From Aedes albopictus (lineage: Eukaryota; Arthropoda; Insecta; Diptera; Culicidae), in NCBI RefSeq assembly GCF_035046485.1, contig NC_085137.1:3139977-3203976 (forward strand): 64,000 nucleotides of DNA, in the 5' to 3' direction. This document shows, piece by piece, positions 23,358-32,458 of this stretch; the stretch's first letter is position 1; each line of letters starts with the position of its first letter. Made by a program: the position numbers and the translations under genes. Below the pieces are notes generated by a model. That model ran no database searches. It was not told where the DNA came from and saw only the letters and a program-made list of their open reading frames with translations.

Positions 23358-23816
23358 CTATTTTTATGTTTCCATTTCGCAGTATATCGAACATTACGGA
23401 TACACCAAGAAGCATGTCAACAGGGCGACTCAAATGGAAATCCGGATCAGCCAGATTTATGTCGGATAACTCCCATCCATGTATGTCCACATCATGCTCT
23501 GGTATTGGTCCAGTTATTGTCTCGGTTACTAATGAGGAAATTGTTTTGCAATATGACGAGGATCTAGCTCTGAAGAACACCGATGTTTTTCCTATGACTG
23601 GCTGCACCTGCTGACCGAATCCGACTACATTCAATTGAGTTGAGCTGATATGGCCTCCCAGCTTTCTTACGAAGGATTTTGTTACGAAGTTTGATTGCGA
23701 GCCAGTATCCAGCAGTGCCCGACAACAGATGGATAAACCGTTAGAACCGCGAACCAAGACCGACGCAGTGGGTAGCAGAGTTTTCGGAGTTGATTCATGA
23801 AAGACATCTTCAGCTA
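23358..23816 (-). CDS. BEL/Pao aspartic protease region (exon 2)
   Basis: Retropepsin-like protease domain that would mature gag-pol. The block contains CCRALLDTGSQSNFVT with the catalytic D-T-G, preceded by the family-typical LLPTA.V.V beta-strand. Near the end, DMLLGVSVMFDIL resembles the second conserved retropepsin region (hydrophobic-LLG). It is 153 codons long, entered in phase 1 and left in phase 1. It has no methionine start of its own in a plausible position, consistent with being an internal exon. Confidence 0.85.
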
Positions 23817-23896
23817 CTGCAATAGTTTATTTTAATGAATGAGGCATACCTTTTCCAATAAATTAGTGACCATTGTGTGATTTGAAGTTTACTCAC
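23817..23896 (-). other. Intron 1 in BEL/Pao gag-pol (80 bp)
   Basis: Minus-strand sequence starts GTGAGTAAAC and ends CTATTGCAG. The donor leaves one base of a codon and the acceptor supplies two, so the frame continues. Without removal an in-frame stop ends gag. Confidence 0.8.
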
Positions 23897-25169
23897 TGTT
23901 GTTTCCCATCCGGACTTTGTGATTGTAGCTGTTGAACTGAAGTGGTTTCTGACGGTGAATTGAAGTGTGGTGTTTATTGTCACATTTAAGACATCCTCGA
24001 TTCCGGCATTGTTCGGCTGTGTGGTTTCGTTTCAAACAATTGAAGCATAAGGCAAAGCGCTTTACCAATTTCAGTTTTTCATCGACCGATTTTGCGTTAA
24101 AGTTGCTGCAGCTTGAAAGTGAATGATCCCTACCACAAAGGACACATCCGTGCATCTCATTTCGTCGATTGACCGTAAGTGCGCGAACTTCTGTTCTCGG
24201 ACGTTTCGCTGGATATGGCTCTGAATCTTGTCTGGACTGCAAAGGTATTGCGTCTAAGACATGACTTCTTTCACCCACGAACTTTTCAAGCTGCTTGTAA
24301 CTAGGCGGTGTTGTTCCTGAAGCTGCCGATTCCCATTCACGGCGGGTATTGGAGTCCAGTTTGTTGGCCATCAAGTGTATCAATACTGCATCCCAAGACT
24401 CCACTGGTTGTTCCAAATTTTGTAGACACCTCAGATGCTTACGGGCCGAGTCAAACAGATCTCGCAACGCCGAGGCCGATTCCACCTTAACTGGTTTTAG
24501 TTCAAAAAGTTCCCGGGTGTGTTTCTGGACAAGCAGTTTTGGATTATTATATCGTTGTACAAGAAGCTCGTAAGCAATCGCGTAGTTTGCTTCAGTGGTC
24601 GGTAATGAGTCGATGAGTCCGAGGGCCACCCCTCGCAGAGACAGTTTCAAGTACTCGAACTTCTGGATTGTCGGGAGGGAAGTCCTTTGGTGGATTAAGG
24701 AATTGTATTTATCAATCCATTCCAACCAATTCTCCCCTGAACCTCCAAAAATAGGAAGATCAACTGTTGGAAGTCTCACTGATTCTCTGTTGAATTCGCC
24801 CGACCTTTGTGATTTCTTGCTGCTGATCAACTTCTCGAACATTGTTAAGCCCGATAAGTATTTCACCTCTACATCTGGTCGGTTTTCCACCTCATCGGGG
24901 ATACATTGCTCCAGCGTATTCTGCATTTGGTCGTATGTTTTGTAACAATCCTTGAGCATGTCTCTTCTGGTTTCCAGGAGAGCGGTTTCATGTTCGAAGG
25001 CTGCTACTGTGTCAATGATTTGCGTGAGGCGTATAATCGCATGGTTCCGCTGAACTACTGCTCTGTCCAGCTCTGACTTCAAGATGGCGTAGACTGGTTG
25101 TTCCTGGGAATTCTTCATCGTCCCATTCTCGCCGTTATCACCAGCTATCGTTACATCGGAAGTATCCAT
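23897..25169 (-). CDS. BEL/Pao gag (exon 1 of gag-pol)
   Basis: Nucleocapsid/capsid protein that packages the element RNA. About 424 codons. The start ATG is at 25169-25167, three bases after a consensus 3' splice site, which supports this start. The N-terminal half is helical and charged. The middle contains the conserved retroelement Gag region (DLPIFGG.GENWLEW, then FEYLK.SL.G near residues 140-180). The C-terminus carries three zinc knuckle-like motifs: CX2CX3HX4C, CFNCLKRNHTAEQC and CLKCDNKHHTSIH, around residues 345-405. The open frame formally ends at a TGA/TAA formed inside the GTGAGT donor. Splicing at 23896 continues into the protease block. Confidence 0.88.
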
Positions 25170-25172
25170 GAT

Positions 25173-25869
25173 CTAACAATCAGAAAAGGCAACAAAGTAT
25201 AATATCAGAATCATGAATAATGTTTTTTTTTTTTTTCATCTAGTCGCAGTTAAATTAACCTTCATCTACGAGGTAACACAAAGCAATCCACATGTTTGAA
25301 ATTTTGTTATGCTTGACCCGTCCGTCAAATCTAACCTTAAAACAGTCTCGAGATGTATCGCTTATGATGCAATTCGCGTGTTGAATTTGTTTCCGTATGA
25401 ATCGTGTATTATTTCAATTTAACAATCCGATTTCCAACCCGTGTTGAAATTTTCATCTTTTGACTTCAACCCGCATGTTGAATAAATGGTGTCACGTGTT
25501 ACTGACGTCTCTAACCTCACTATCTCATGCATTTTTTTGTATAACCAAGTCCACAATTTGATTGTGTTTGAATTTCGACCCAAGCGTCGGAAAAAAGCAT
25601 TTCAACCCGTGTGTTGAACTACGACCCAGGTGTCGATTTTTTATTCGCATATCTAATCCCGCAATTGTAGCATGTTTCGTTCCGACCCAAGTGTCGAAGA
25701 TATCAATTTCAACCCGTGCGTTGAATTACGACCCAGGCGTCGATTTTTATGCATATCCAATCCCGCAATTAGATAAGCGTCGTTGGTTTCCAACCCAGGC
25801 GTTAGAAACTTATGATTGCTTTAGCCACCGATTTTCTTTTTCATTATGCTAGAGTATTGAAAATTTACC
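25173..25869 (-). other. Candidate leader (5'UTR) intron of the BEL/Pao element, 697 bp
   Basis: On the minus strand GGTACAG|GTAAATTTTC at 25870/25869 is a good donor, and a pyrimidine-rich CCTTTTCTGATTGTTAG at 25173 is a good acceptor three bases before the gag ATG. The presumed leader upstream contains the BEL-like TGGTCCTTCGAACCGGAT motif. This is inference from splice consensus only. Confidence 0.55.
25431..25808. repeat. Array of about nine small hairpins in the BEL leader
   Basis: On the plus strand, short stems flank a constant core. Clear cases: TTCAAC-CCGCAT-GTTGAA at 25465, TTCAAC-CCGTGT-GTTGAA at 25601, CGAC-CCAGGT-GTCG at 25622, TTCAAC-CCGTGC-GTTGAA at 25708 and CGAC-CCAGGC-GTCG at 25729. 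Weaker members start at 25431, 25574, 25681 and 25787. Most have a six-base loop of form CCRNGY. Stems fall into an AAC/GTT class and a GAC/GTC class, changing on both sides together. Confidence 0.75.
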
Positions 25870-26519
25870 TGTACCGCTGCTGACCAATCCGGTTCGAAGG
25901 ACCAGAAAATGTGTGATCGTAGAGTTTCTTTACACTGTTACTGAAGAAAAGACGTCTGTTCCGGTTGCCGACCGTGGAAAAAGTGTTTTTATTTTCAATT
26001 CAAACGACATAGCAAAACCAGCCTACTAGATTGACTCACTGCGATAGGTTTTCAAACAGTCTTACGCAAGGTGGTGAATACACTCAGAGAAATCATCTTT
26101 TGCAATTCATTTTATTTAGTTTACCATTTGTATTACCAATCAATCCTCAACACATGCTATATCTTAGAATAACGTTAATAGTATGTTTCAACCTTTCCTT
26201 ATGGATGCCTTCAAGCAAGCTCTTGTATTCAGCATATTTTCGCTGATATTTGGCAGTATTGCTACGATGATTACATCATCTGAAGTAGCTCAAACATAAT
26301 TTTGAGATGCTTCCGTTTGATGGAATACTTAGGTAGTCCAGTTCATGGATAACTTAACATAGAATTGCACCAAACCAATCTCTGCATGAGCAGAATTTGT
26401 CATGAGTTGACTGATTGGCATGTGTCAGATGAGCAGTCTCCATTTGACCTTCTTTGCACTTTTGAGTGTTTCTTCGCAAAGTTTGCGTATTCAGAGGCGT
26501 CCCTGCTCAACGAACTAGG

Positions 26520-27600
26520 GGGGAACCTGTACTAATTGATTGCGACCACATTTTGTGGATAACTCGCTTCCATTGCTACTCCAAGAGAGTTTCATCGTGG
26601 TTTTGTACCTACAACGCCCTCCATTGTGGTATACCATAAGTATTGCTTTGAAAGAAGCTTGTCCTCTGCGGTCTGTGCGGACTGCAAGAGGTATTACTGA
26701 ATGGAACTCTGATCTGTTCAAGTTCAAAATATCTTCGGATAAACCATTCTTTTGTATAGTTACAAATCTCTAGCTTCCGCTTGAGAATTATAGCTATATA
26801 ATCGACTTAGTGGGCCCTAAAAAGCTCTGCTTAATTCAAATCTCCAGGAGGAAATGGGGTTTTGTCCTATTTTTCTCCAGAGGGATTTGAGTATTTCAAA
26901 CATGTGTTGAACTCTTGTAGTTTCCTATGGTGTATTTTCATGGCGTGAAATTACTCCACAGTTTTATCCCGAAAAGGTGCGTGCGTTGTATAAAGATGAC
27001 ATGAGTTTCAGATGTATCTGGTTACCTCGTTCTTTCTGAAATGCTTGAGACGCATTGTCGATTATCACATCTGTGATGTTCGTCTGGCTGACATGCCTAT
27101 TCATGTGAACTCACATGCCTCCCAATTTGGGATGTCCACAGTGATTCTTTTACACAAAGTTGTATATGTTTTCAAGAAAGTACTCGCTCAAACGTAGGTT
27201 TTGCTTGGGTGATTTCTTGAATATTGAGGATGCTTTCGATGCCGTGCCTTTCAATGTCATATTGAAAGTCGCATGACGTCACAAGCTACCTCCAATGAGC
27301 TATAGGCTCTCTTTACGCTTATGCGTTTTACAATGTCCTTTTCAGGGCACTGATTAAACCCGTTGTGGTATGGGCTATGAGCTCTCGTTGCGCTTATGCG
27401 TTCATTCCCTTTTCTAGGGTACCCCTTCCTATTTCATAACCTTTCCCTTTCCTAATCCCATTCCATCCCTTGTCCCATTCTCCCTCTGGTAAATGATGAA
27501 ATAGGCTTATATGTATGGCGATGGCACAAATGTCCCAAATGGAGGATAACGTGCCTCTGGAGCCGGCCTTCTGATACCTGATAGAAGTTCTAGAACTTTT
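26520..27600 (+). pseudogene. Decayed LOA/R1-like non-LTR retrotransposon
   Basis: Two coding relics lie in order on the plus strand. ALKEACPLRSVRTARGITEWNSDL (near 26640-26720) is the endonuclease to RT linker. At 27020-27250, SFFLKCLRRIVD, ADMPIHVN, TVILLHKVVY and, after a frameshift, EDAFDAVPFN represent the front of an RT domain. Next come ...GCGCTTATGCGTTCATTCCC text and a pyrimidine-rich 3' region ending near 27590 with GATGAAATAGGC and GGCGATGGCACAAATGTCCC. Frames are broken and the RT core is absent. The clade assignment is approximate. Confidence 0.6.
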
Positions 27601-27825
27601 ATTGAGTAACTTGACACTTATTTTCTCGTATTCAACATTTTATAGGGCCGTCGAAAACTTCTCGGTTATATGTGGTGTAGTAGGTCTTCGAAAGATGCGA
27701 GGAGAAACAGGGGAGGGGGTCATAAGAAATCATCTGTTTAGGTTTCGACTTCCTTCAGAGTGCTTATGGAAACCTATAAAATTAAGTTCTGTTGTTTTAC
27801 TTTTCTGTTTTTTTTTTCTTTTCAG

Positions 27826-27917
27826 ATTGACGAAAAGCCAAATTCCTAAGTGCTCTCTGCCGGCGTTTGACTATTAATCAAAAACGTATTACGGAGATAG
27901 TATTAGCTCTGAACTAG
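27826..27917 (+). other. Probable 5'UTR exon of Crk
   Basis: A 92-bp segment between a strong acceptor (poly-T then TTTTCAG at 27825) and a strong donor (CTAG|GTGAGT at 27917/27918). It has no ATG-led coding frame into Crk. A 59-bp intron follows. The combination upstream of the Crk ATG suggests a non-coding leader exon. Confidence 0.6.
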
Positions 27918-27976
27918 GTGAGTAATGTGCTTTCGAATGTTTTGCCGTCAATACTAAGACTATAATATTCTTTCAG
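27918..27976 (+). other. Short 5'UTR intron of Crk (59 bp)
   Basis: GTGAGTAATG donor and TATTCTTTCAG acceptor. The size is typical of mosquito short introns. The next exon begins at 27977 and reaches the Crk ATG at 28041. Confidence 0.6.
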
Positions 27977-28040
27977 GTCGCATCCGTCATAGTCTGATCC
28001 GAAGGGCTCCCTCTAGAAGGGCCTCCAAGGACGCCACACA

Positions 28041-28883
28041 ATGTCCTCGTTCGATGTTCACGATCGTACCGCGTGGTACTTCGGTCCCATGTCCCGCCAG
28101 GACGCAACCGACCTGCTGATGAACGAACGCGAAAGTGGAGTATTTCTGGTCCGAGATAGCACAACCATTGTGGGAGATTTCGTTCTGTGCGTCCGCGAGG
28201 ACTCCAAAGTCAGTCATTACATTATTAACAAAATTCACACCGGAGACGATTGCTCCATGTTCCGGATCGGGGATCAGACTTTCAGCGATTTCCCGGATTT
28301 GCTGACATTCTATAAGCTGCACTATCTGGACACGACGCCTCTGCGGAGGCCAGCCATCCGGCGGTACGAGAAGGTGATAGGGAAATTCGATTTTGACGGA
28401 AGCGATCCGGACGATTTGCCATTCCGGAAGGGAGAAATCCTGGAAATCATCAACAAAGACGAGGAACAGTGGTGGACTGCGAAGAATGCCAAGGGCCAAA
28501 CCGGTCAAATCCCGGTTCCGTACGTGACGCGGTACGAGGAGAACATCATCGAGAGGCCACCAAATTCGACCGGATCCGGAAATCACCATCCGCACCCTCC
28601 GCCGCCGCCACCGGTCGGATTGCACCATTCTTCGGATAATTCCAACGTCTTCAAATCGAACCTCAACCGACAGCTGCCGGCGTTGGCCCGGGTGAAACAG
28701 GAACGCGTTCCGAACGCGTACGACGAGACGGCCCTCAAGCTGAACGTCGGCGACGTGATCAAGGTCATCAAAACCAACATCAACGGGCAGTGGGAGGGCG
28801 AGCTGCGCGGCAAGGTAGGTCACTTTCCCTTTACCCACGTGGAGTTTATCGATGACGACGTTCAGCACTGGGGCGGACATTAG
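28041..28883 (+). CDS. Crk: Crk adaptor protein (SH2-SH3-SH3)
   Basis: Cytoplasmic adaptor linking phosphotyrosine proteins to guanine-nucleotide exchange factors. In insects it works in receptor tyrosine kinase, cell migration and myoblast fusion pathways. 280 residues in one exon, close to the fly protein length. SH2 spans about residues 12-105 (WYFGPMSRQDA, FLVRDS with the phosphotyrosine-binding Arg 38, HYIINKI). The first SH3 is about 108-165 (FDFDGSDPDDLPFRKGE, EEQWWTAKN, GQIPVPYV with ALYDF-like surface). After a proline/histidine-rich linker (PHPPPPPP, about 183-192) the second, atypical SH3 spans about 213-271 (RVPNAYDETALKLNVGD, GQWEGEL, GHFPFTHVEF). The ATG at 28041 opens with MSSFDV.DR.AWYFG as in the family. 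GC-rich codon use contrasts with the AT-rich repeats around it. Confidence 0.96.
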   Translation: MSSFDVHDRTAWYFGPMSRQDATDLLMNERESGVFLVRDSTTIVGDFVLCVREDSKVSHYIINKIHTGDDCSMFRIGDQTFSDFPDLLTFYKLHYLDTTPLRRPAIRRYEKVIGKFDFDGSDPDDLPFRKGEILEIINKDEEQWWTAKNAKGQTGQIPVPYVTRYEENIIERPPNSTGSGNHHPHPPPPPPVGLHHSSDNSNVFKSNLNRQLPALARVKQERVPNAYDETALKLNVGDVIKVIKTNINGQWEGELRGKVGHFPFTHVEFIDDDVQHWGGH

Positions 28884-29511
28884 GAGGGGGAGGGGCGCGA
28901 GGGGTGATTAGGATCATTTATTTTCCTTTTATTTTAATTTCATTGTGAAGATATATTATTTAAAATTGTACAGATTACTTTACGCGCATAGGGATGTACA
29001 CGTTTCGAGTCATTTATACATACATATATTTTATGTTTAGTGGTATTACAATCGTAGGCAGCCGTATTTCAGGATGGTGTTTAGTTTGTAGGTGTATTAT
29101 AGAGAAGAAAAAAAACAGGATTAAGTGGATTTAAGTCAGTAACAAAAATCATTCTAAAGTGACAAGATTGTGAAGCATCCAATTTACACACATTTACAAA
29201 CAAAGACAGTCAACAGCAAAGCAAGAAAGCCAATACTAACAAATAACCGAAAGAGCCAATTCCAGCTGGATAGCACTCGACATGTTGAAGCCAGTTATTC
29301 GATTGAAAGGCTCTACAACAGATACCGTCAAGACCGGAAGGGGGTTATGTAAAAGCGATCAATATAATCAAGAATGCAAAAAAGTTAAACATTTGCCATT
29401 TGCCAATCGGACATATTTTGTTCGAAAAGAGTCTTTCAAAATTACGTTTCCAATAAGTAAAACTGATTGAAGTTAGCGGCTGGCAAGGAATAGGGTTCTA
29501 TAATACTGCAT
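28884..29511 (+). other. Crk 3'UTR and downstream DNA
   Basis: A GA-rich patch right after the stop, then AT-rich sequence. No canonical AATAAA was spotted, so the transcript end is undetermined. No other gene seen. Confidence 0.45.
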
Positions 29512-29775
29512 ATTATCTGCAGCTGTAATAAGGGCATGAGTATTCACTCAGGATCATGCTAAGGGAGACGGATTTGATTCCCGGTAGGTTCAGGAACTTT
29601 TCGTAAAAAAAAATTTCCTTTACTTCTTTGGGTCTTCGTGCCTGCCACATGATACACACATGCAAAATAGTCATTGACAGAGGAAGCTCTCAGTTAATAC
29701 CTGTGAAAGTGCTCATAGAACACAAAGCTGAGAAACAGGCTTTGTCCAAGTGAGAACTATACGCCAAAAAGAAAA
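29512..29775 (+). mobile_element. tRNA-derived SINE (Feilai-like), old copy
   Basis: Diverged version of the SINE at 61268: GAGTATTCACTCAGGATCATG, a box B relic GATTTGATTCCCGGTAGGTT, TTCGTGCCTGCCACATGAT, GAGGAAGCTCTCAGTTAATA, AAGCTGAGAAACAGGCTTTGTCC. The 3' half is better preserved than the head. Confidence 0.75.
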
Positions 29776-29981
29776 AGGTGAGATAGGGACTGCATCACAA
29801 TCGGCCAACTAAATGTGGATAAGCCCGGAGAACATGTAAGCGAATAAGTCCTTAGGAACGCAGGTTTGGACGAGGTTCGAAAACAGTCGAGTCGTTTGAA
29901 GATGAAGGAAGGTTAACTGATACATGCTGCTGGATTTTTTGATTCGTCCACTATGTGTTGCTGGTGCCATGGGCCATGGGC

Positions 29982-30219
29982 CCATCTAGCCGAGGCGGTA
30001 AACGCACGGGTATTCAGCATGACCATGCTGAGGGTGACGGGTTCGATTCCCGGTCGGTCCAGGATCTTTTCGTAAAGGAAATTTCCTTGACTTCCTTGGG
30101 CATAGAGTATCTTCGTGCCTGCCACACGATATACACATGCAAAATGGTCATTGGCAGAGGAAGCTCTCAGTTAATAAATGTGGAAGTGCTCATAGAACAC
30201 TAAGCTGAGAAGCAGGCTA
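29982..30219 (+). mobile_element. tRNA-derived SINE (Feilai-like), 3'-truncated
   Basis: The head GGGCCCATCTAGCCGAGGCG has a box A, with box B GGTTCGATTCCC downstream. The body is nearly identical to the copy at 61268-61550 up to GAGAAGCAGGCT, where it stops and the copia fragment begins. The last 55 bp of the full SINE are missing. Confidence 0.85.
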
Positions 30220-30386
30220 CCCAGAGAAGGGGATTCGGCTTTGACAAAACATACGCACCTGTGGCGAAGTTTACGATCATTCAAGTATTACTATAGCGAT
30301 CAGTGGTGAATCAAGAGCAGTACTATGTACATCAGATAGACGTGGAAATTGCATTCCTCTTACGGCCTCTTGAAAGACGATATCTA

Positions 30387-32202
30387 AGGGGATAGACAAA
30401 ATGATCGGGACAGGCAAAATGTTCACTTTTCAAAAAATGTTCAACTACCGTGGGGGGCCCATATTCTGCGCATCTAAGACTTTTTCATTTTCAGTCAGCT
30501 GTAACAAATTTCAAATCGAACCGATTTGGCTGAATTTTTGACTGCACATAGTTATTAGCTTTGTAAATGAGGGAAAAATATGATTCTTATACAAAACACT
30601 CAATTTATATGTAAAATCATGAAAATTCTAAAGTGTGTCTCTGTTCCTAATTCTGCGCACCCTTTTTTGGAATGTTCCTTATTCTGCGCACTAATGTTCC
30701 TAATTCTGCGCACATAGGAAAAACTCTAAAAAGATAACATATTGTAATGAGAACATGATTCATAGATGAAATTCGATTGAATTCTTCATTTTCAACTTTT
30801 ATACGACATTACGACCATATTGGAACTTTGCATGTCCTCAACATTGATACTACCTACTTTGATTACTGAGCAAAGGGAATTTTAATCATAATATACAAAA
30901 GGATGTTGTAGCATTATCGAATACTACTACGTGAAACTTTTTAGTTATTCGCATATGCACATTTTAGTAAAATTTACTTTCATTTCTAAAGGCAATATAA
31001 ACTTTTTCGCCATGACAAGGTGGCACAATCTTTGTTTGCAAACTGAGACTTCTTTCTTGTCTAACTACAGGGTTTCTACTGTTTAAGAAAATTCCATGTT
31101 AACTCACATCATATATCGTATTTGACGAATGCTTGCATGAATACATAAAATTTCCCCCGAGGCTGATAGCAAATGTTTAAAACCAGTGGTTAGTCCGGTC
31201 GAACTATCAGATCAAAAATTCAAAAATCGTAAATTAGCCTTCAAAGTTCATTAACTAACTTTTTGAGCCGTAATTACATTCACCGGATTGCTAGAAACAT
31301 AGAATATCCTAGTTATAACTATGGTGGCATTTATATGATGTTTGTTTATTAATTATATGTTCAAAACTTAGTGTTGAAATGTCTGCGCAGAATTAGGACC
31401 ACCATTTTATACCGGTTCCTAATTCTGCGCACCTAAGAAGAGCAGGAAGATTAAAAAAAGAAGAAGAAAACTCAATTGTTTTTCGCCGATTCTGATTCCT
31501 CGAAGACAGCAATACAGGATGCGCATGGAAAAGCAGACATTCTCTTCATTATTTATGTCGCAAAATGCTTCAGCTCATGAGACAACTTTTTAGCACCTTC
31601 GCTAACGGACACAGATTTCAGGCAATTTACAGTACTTGCAACGTCATTTTATTTTTTTTACAAAATAATGATTGTTGATTTGAAAAATTTTTCTTCACAA
31701 ACTTTTTCATTACTATTGAAGCAATATTCAAAAAATATATTTGAAGCTAATATTGAGCTAGCGTTCGTGATTTTGTGGTATATTCGAGAAAGTGCGCCGA
31801 ATTAGGAACTGCGCAGAATTAGGGCCGGTCACGGTAACTGTAACTTTTCGAAAAGTGCATCGAATATTCTGAAATTTATACTGTGAGTTCAACTACTAGG
31901 CTTTTCACAGCTCATTATATAAGTCATTAATGGTCAAAATTTCTTTGCATTCGGTTCATTGAATACGGAGATATAACAGCTCAAATTTGGCTATTGGATA
32001 ATTATACCTTTTTCAAGAATCTTTATAACTTCGTGGAGAATAGCCCGATCTTTTCCCGATTTGGACCACTGATACAGTTGATGAGCTTACAGTAAAAATT
32101 TTAGAATATTCGATGCGATATTCGAAAAGTTAGAGCCAGTTGAACATTTTTTGAAAAGTGAAAATTTTGCCTGTCCCGATCATTTTGTTTTGTCTATCCC
32201 TG
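30387..32202. mobile_element. TA-target MITE (GGGATAGACAAAA family) carrying a nested insertion
   Basis: The left AGGGGATAGACAAAATGATC and the complement of the right end CAGGGATAGACAAAACAAAA, both followed by GGGACAGGCAAAAT words, form the terminal repeat. TA flanks both ends (30385-30386 and 32203-32204). Subterminal blocks TGAACATTTTTTGAAAAGTG and AACTTTTCGAAAAGTGCAT pair across the element. The native length without the insertion at 30448-31834 is about 430 bp. A related left half is at 10318. Confidence 0.82.
30448..31834. mobile_element. 1.39-kb TA-target element with reiterated TTCTGCGCA words
   Basis: The ends are CCGTG...CACGG with TA on both sides (30446-30447 and 31835-31836). Inside the ends, the word TTCCTAATTCTGCGCAC or a close variant occurs about eight times in both orientations: 30463, 30644, 30675, 30697, 31384 (reverse), 31416, 31791 (reverse) and 31810 (reverse). 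The rest is AT-rich without a coding frame, so it is non-autonomous. Repeated subterminal words suggest transposase binding sites (inference). Confidence 0.75.
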
Positions 32203-32458
32203 TAGTAAATGTTTCAACGTGAGGGACTATCGAGCGCGAATCCGGAGCTGGACTGCCGATTGAAGAAATCGTTATTTGGCTTGAAGCAGTCGCCAAGAAG
32301 TTGGAACGAGCAGGTCAATTCGTACGTGTTACTGTACGTTGACGACATCATTGTCTCAAACTCACTGGATTATGTAGCGAAGATCAAAAGGATGTTATTT
32401 AACCAAACGTTTCGAGCATTTGGATTGACAGTGTCATGGAACACAAAGAAGCAAATCA

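Larger units (their letters stand above)
20021..25920 (-). mobile_element. BEL/Pao LTR retrotransposon with introns, 3'-truncated
   Basis: Gene order gag, protease, reverse transcriptase, RNase H, integrase on the minus strand is diagnostic of BEL/Pao when combined with the domain types seen. The four open blocks, 25169-23897, 23816-23358, 23300-22144 and 22069-20021, are separated by 80, 57 and 74 bp. Each spacer begins GT, ends AG, and removal keeps the frame (1273 + 459 + 1157 + 2049 = 4938 nt, 1646 codons with the stop). The last block ends shortly after the integrase core, where BEL proteins normally continue for some tens of residues, so the 3' end is lost. No complete LTR pair is visible. 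A polyadenylation-type AATAAA and TGGTCCTTCGAACCGGAT lie near 25990-25890 in the presumed 5' LTR/leader. Confidence 0.9.

Noticed and set aside
25885..25905. Standard tRNA primer binding site for the BEL element
   Set aside because: TGGTCCTTCGAACCGGAT starts with TGG but resembles an internal T-loop, not an 18-base tRNA 3' end, so I could not confirm it as a primer site.
27987..28880. 297-codon minus-strand open frame over Crk
   Set aside because: It is the antisense shadow of the GC-rich Crk coding exon. No family motif, and Crk on the plus strand is clear.
30000..30060. tRNA-like sequence with box A and box B
   Set aside because: Identical heads recur at 61285 and degenerate ones elsewhere with the same body, so it is a SINE and not a tRNA gene.
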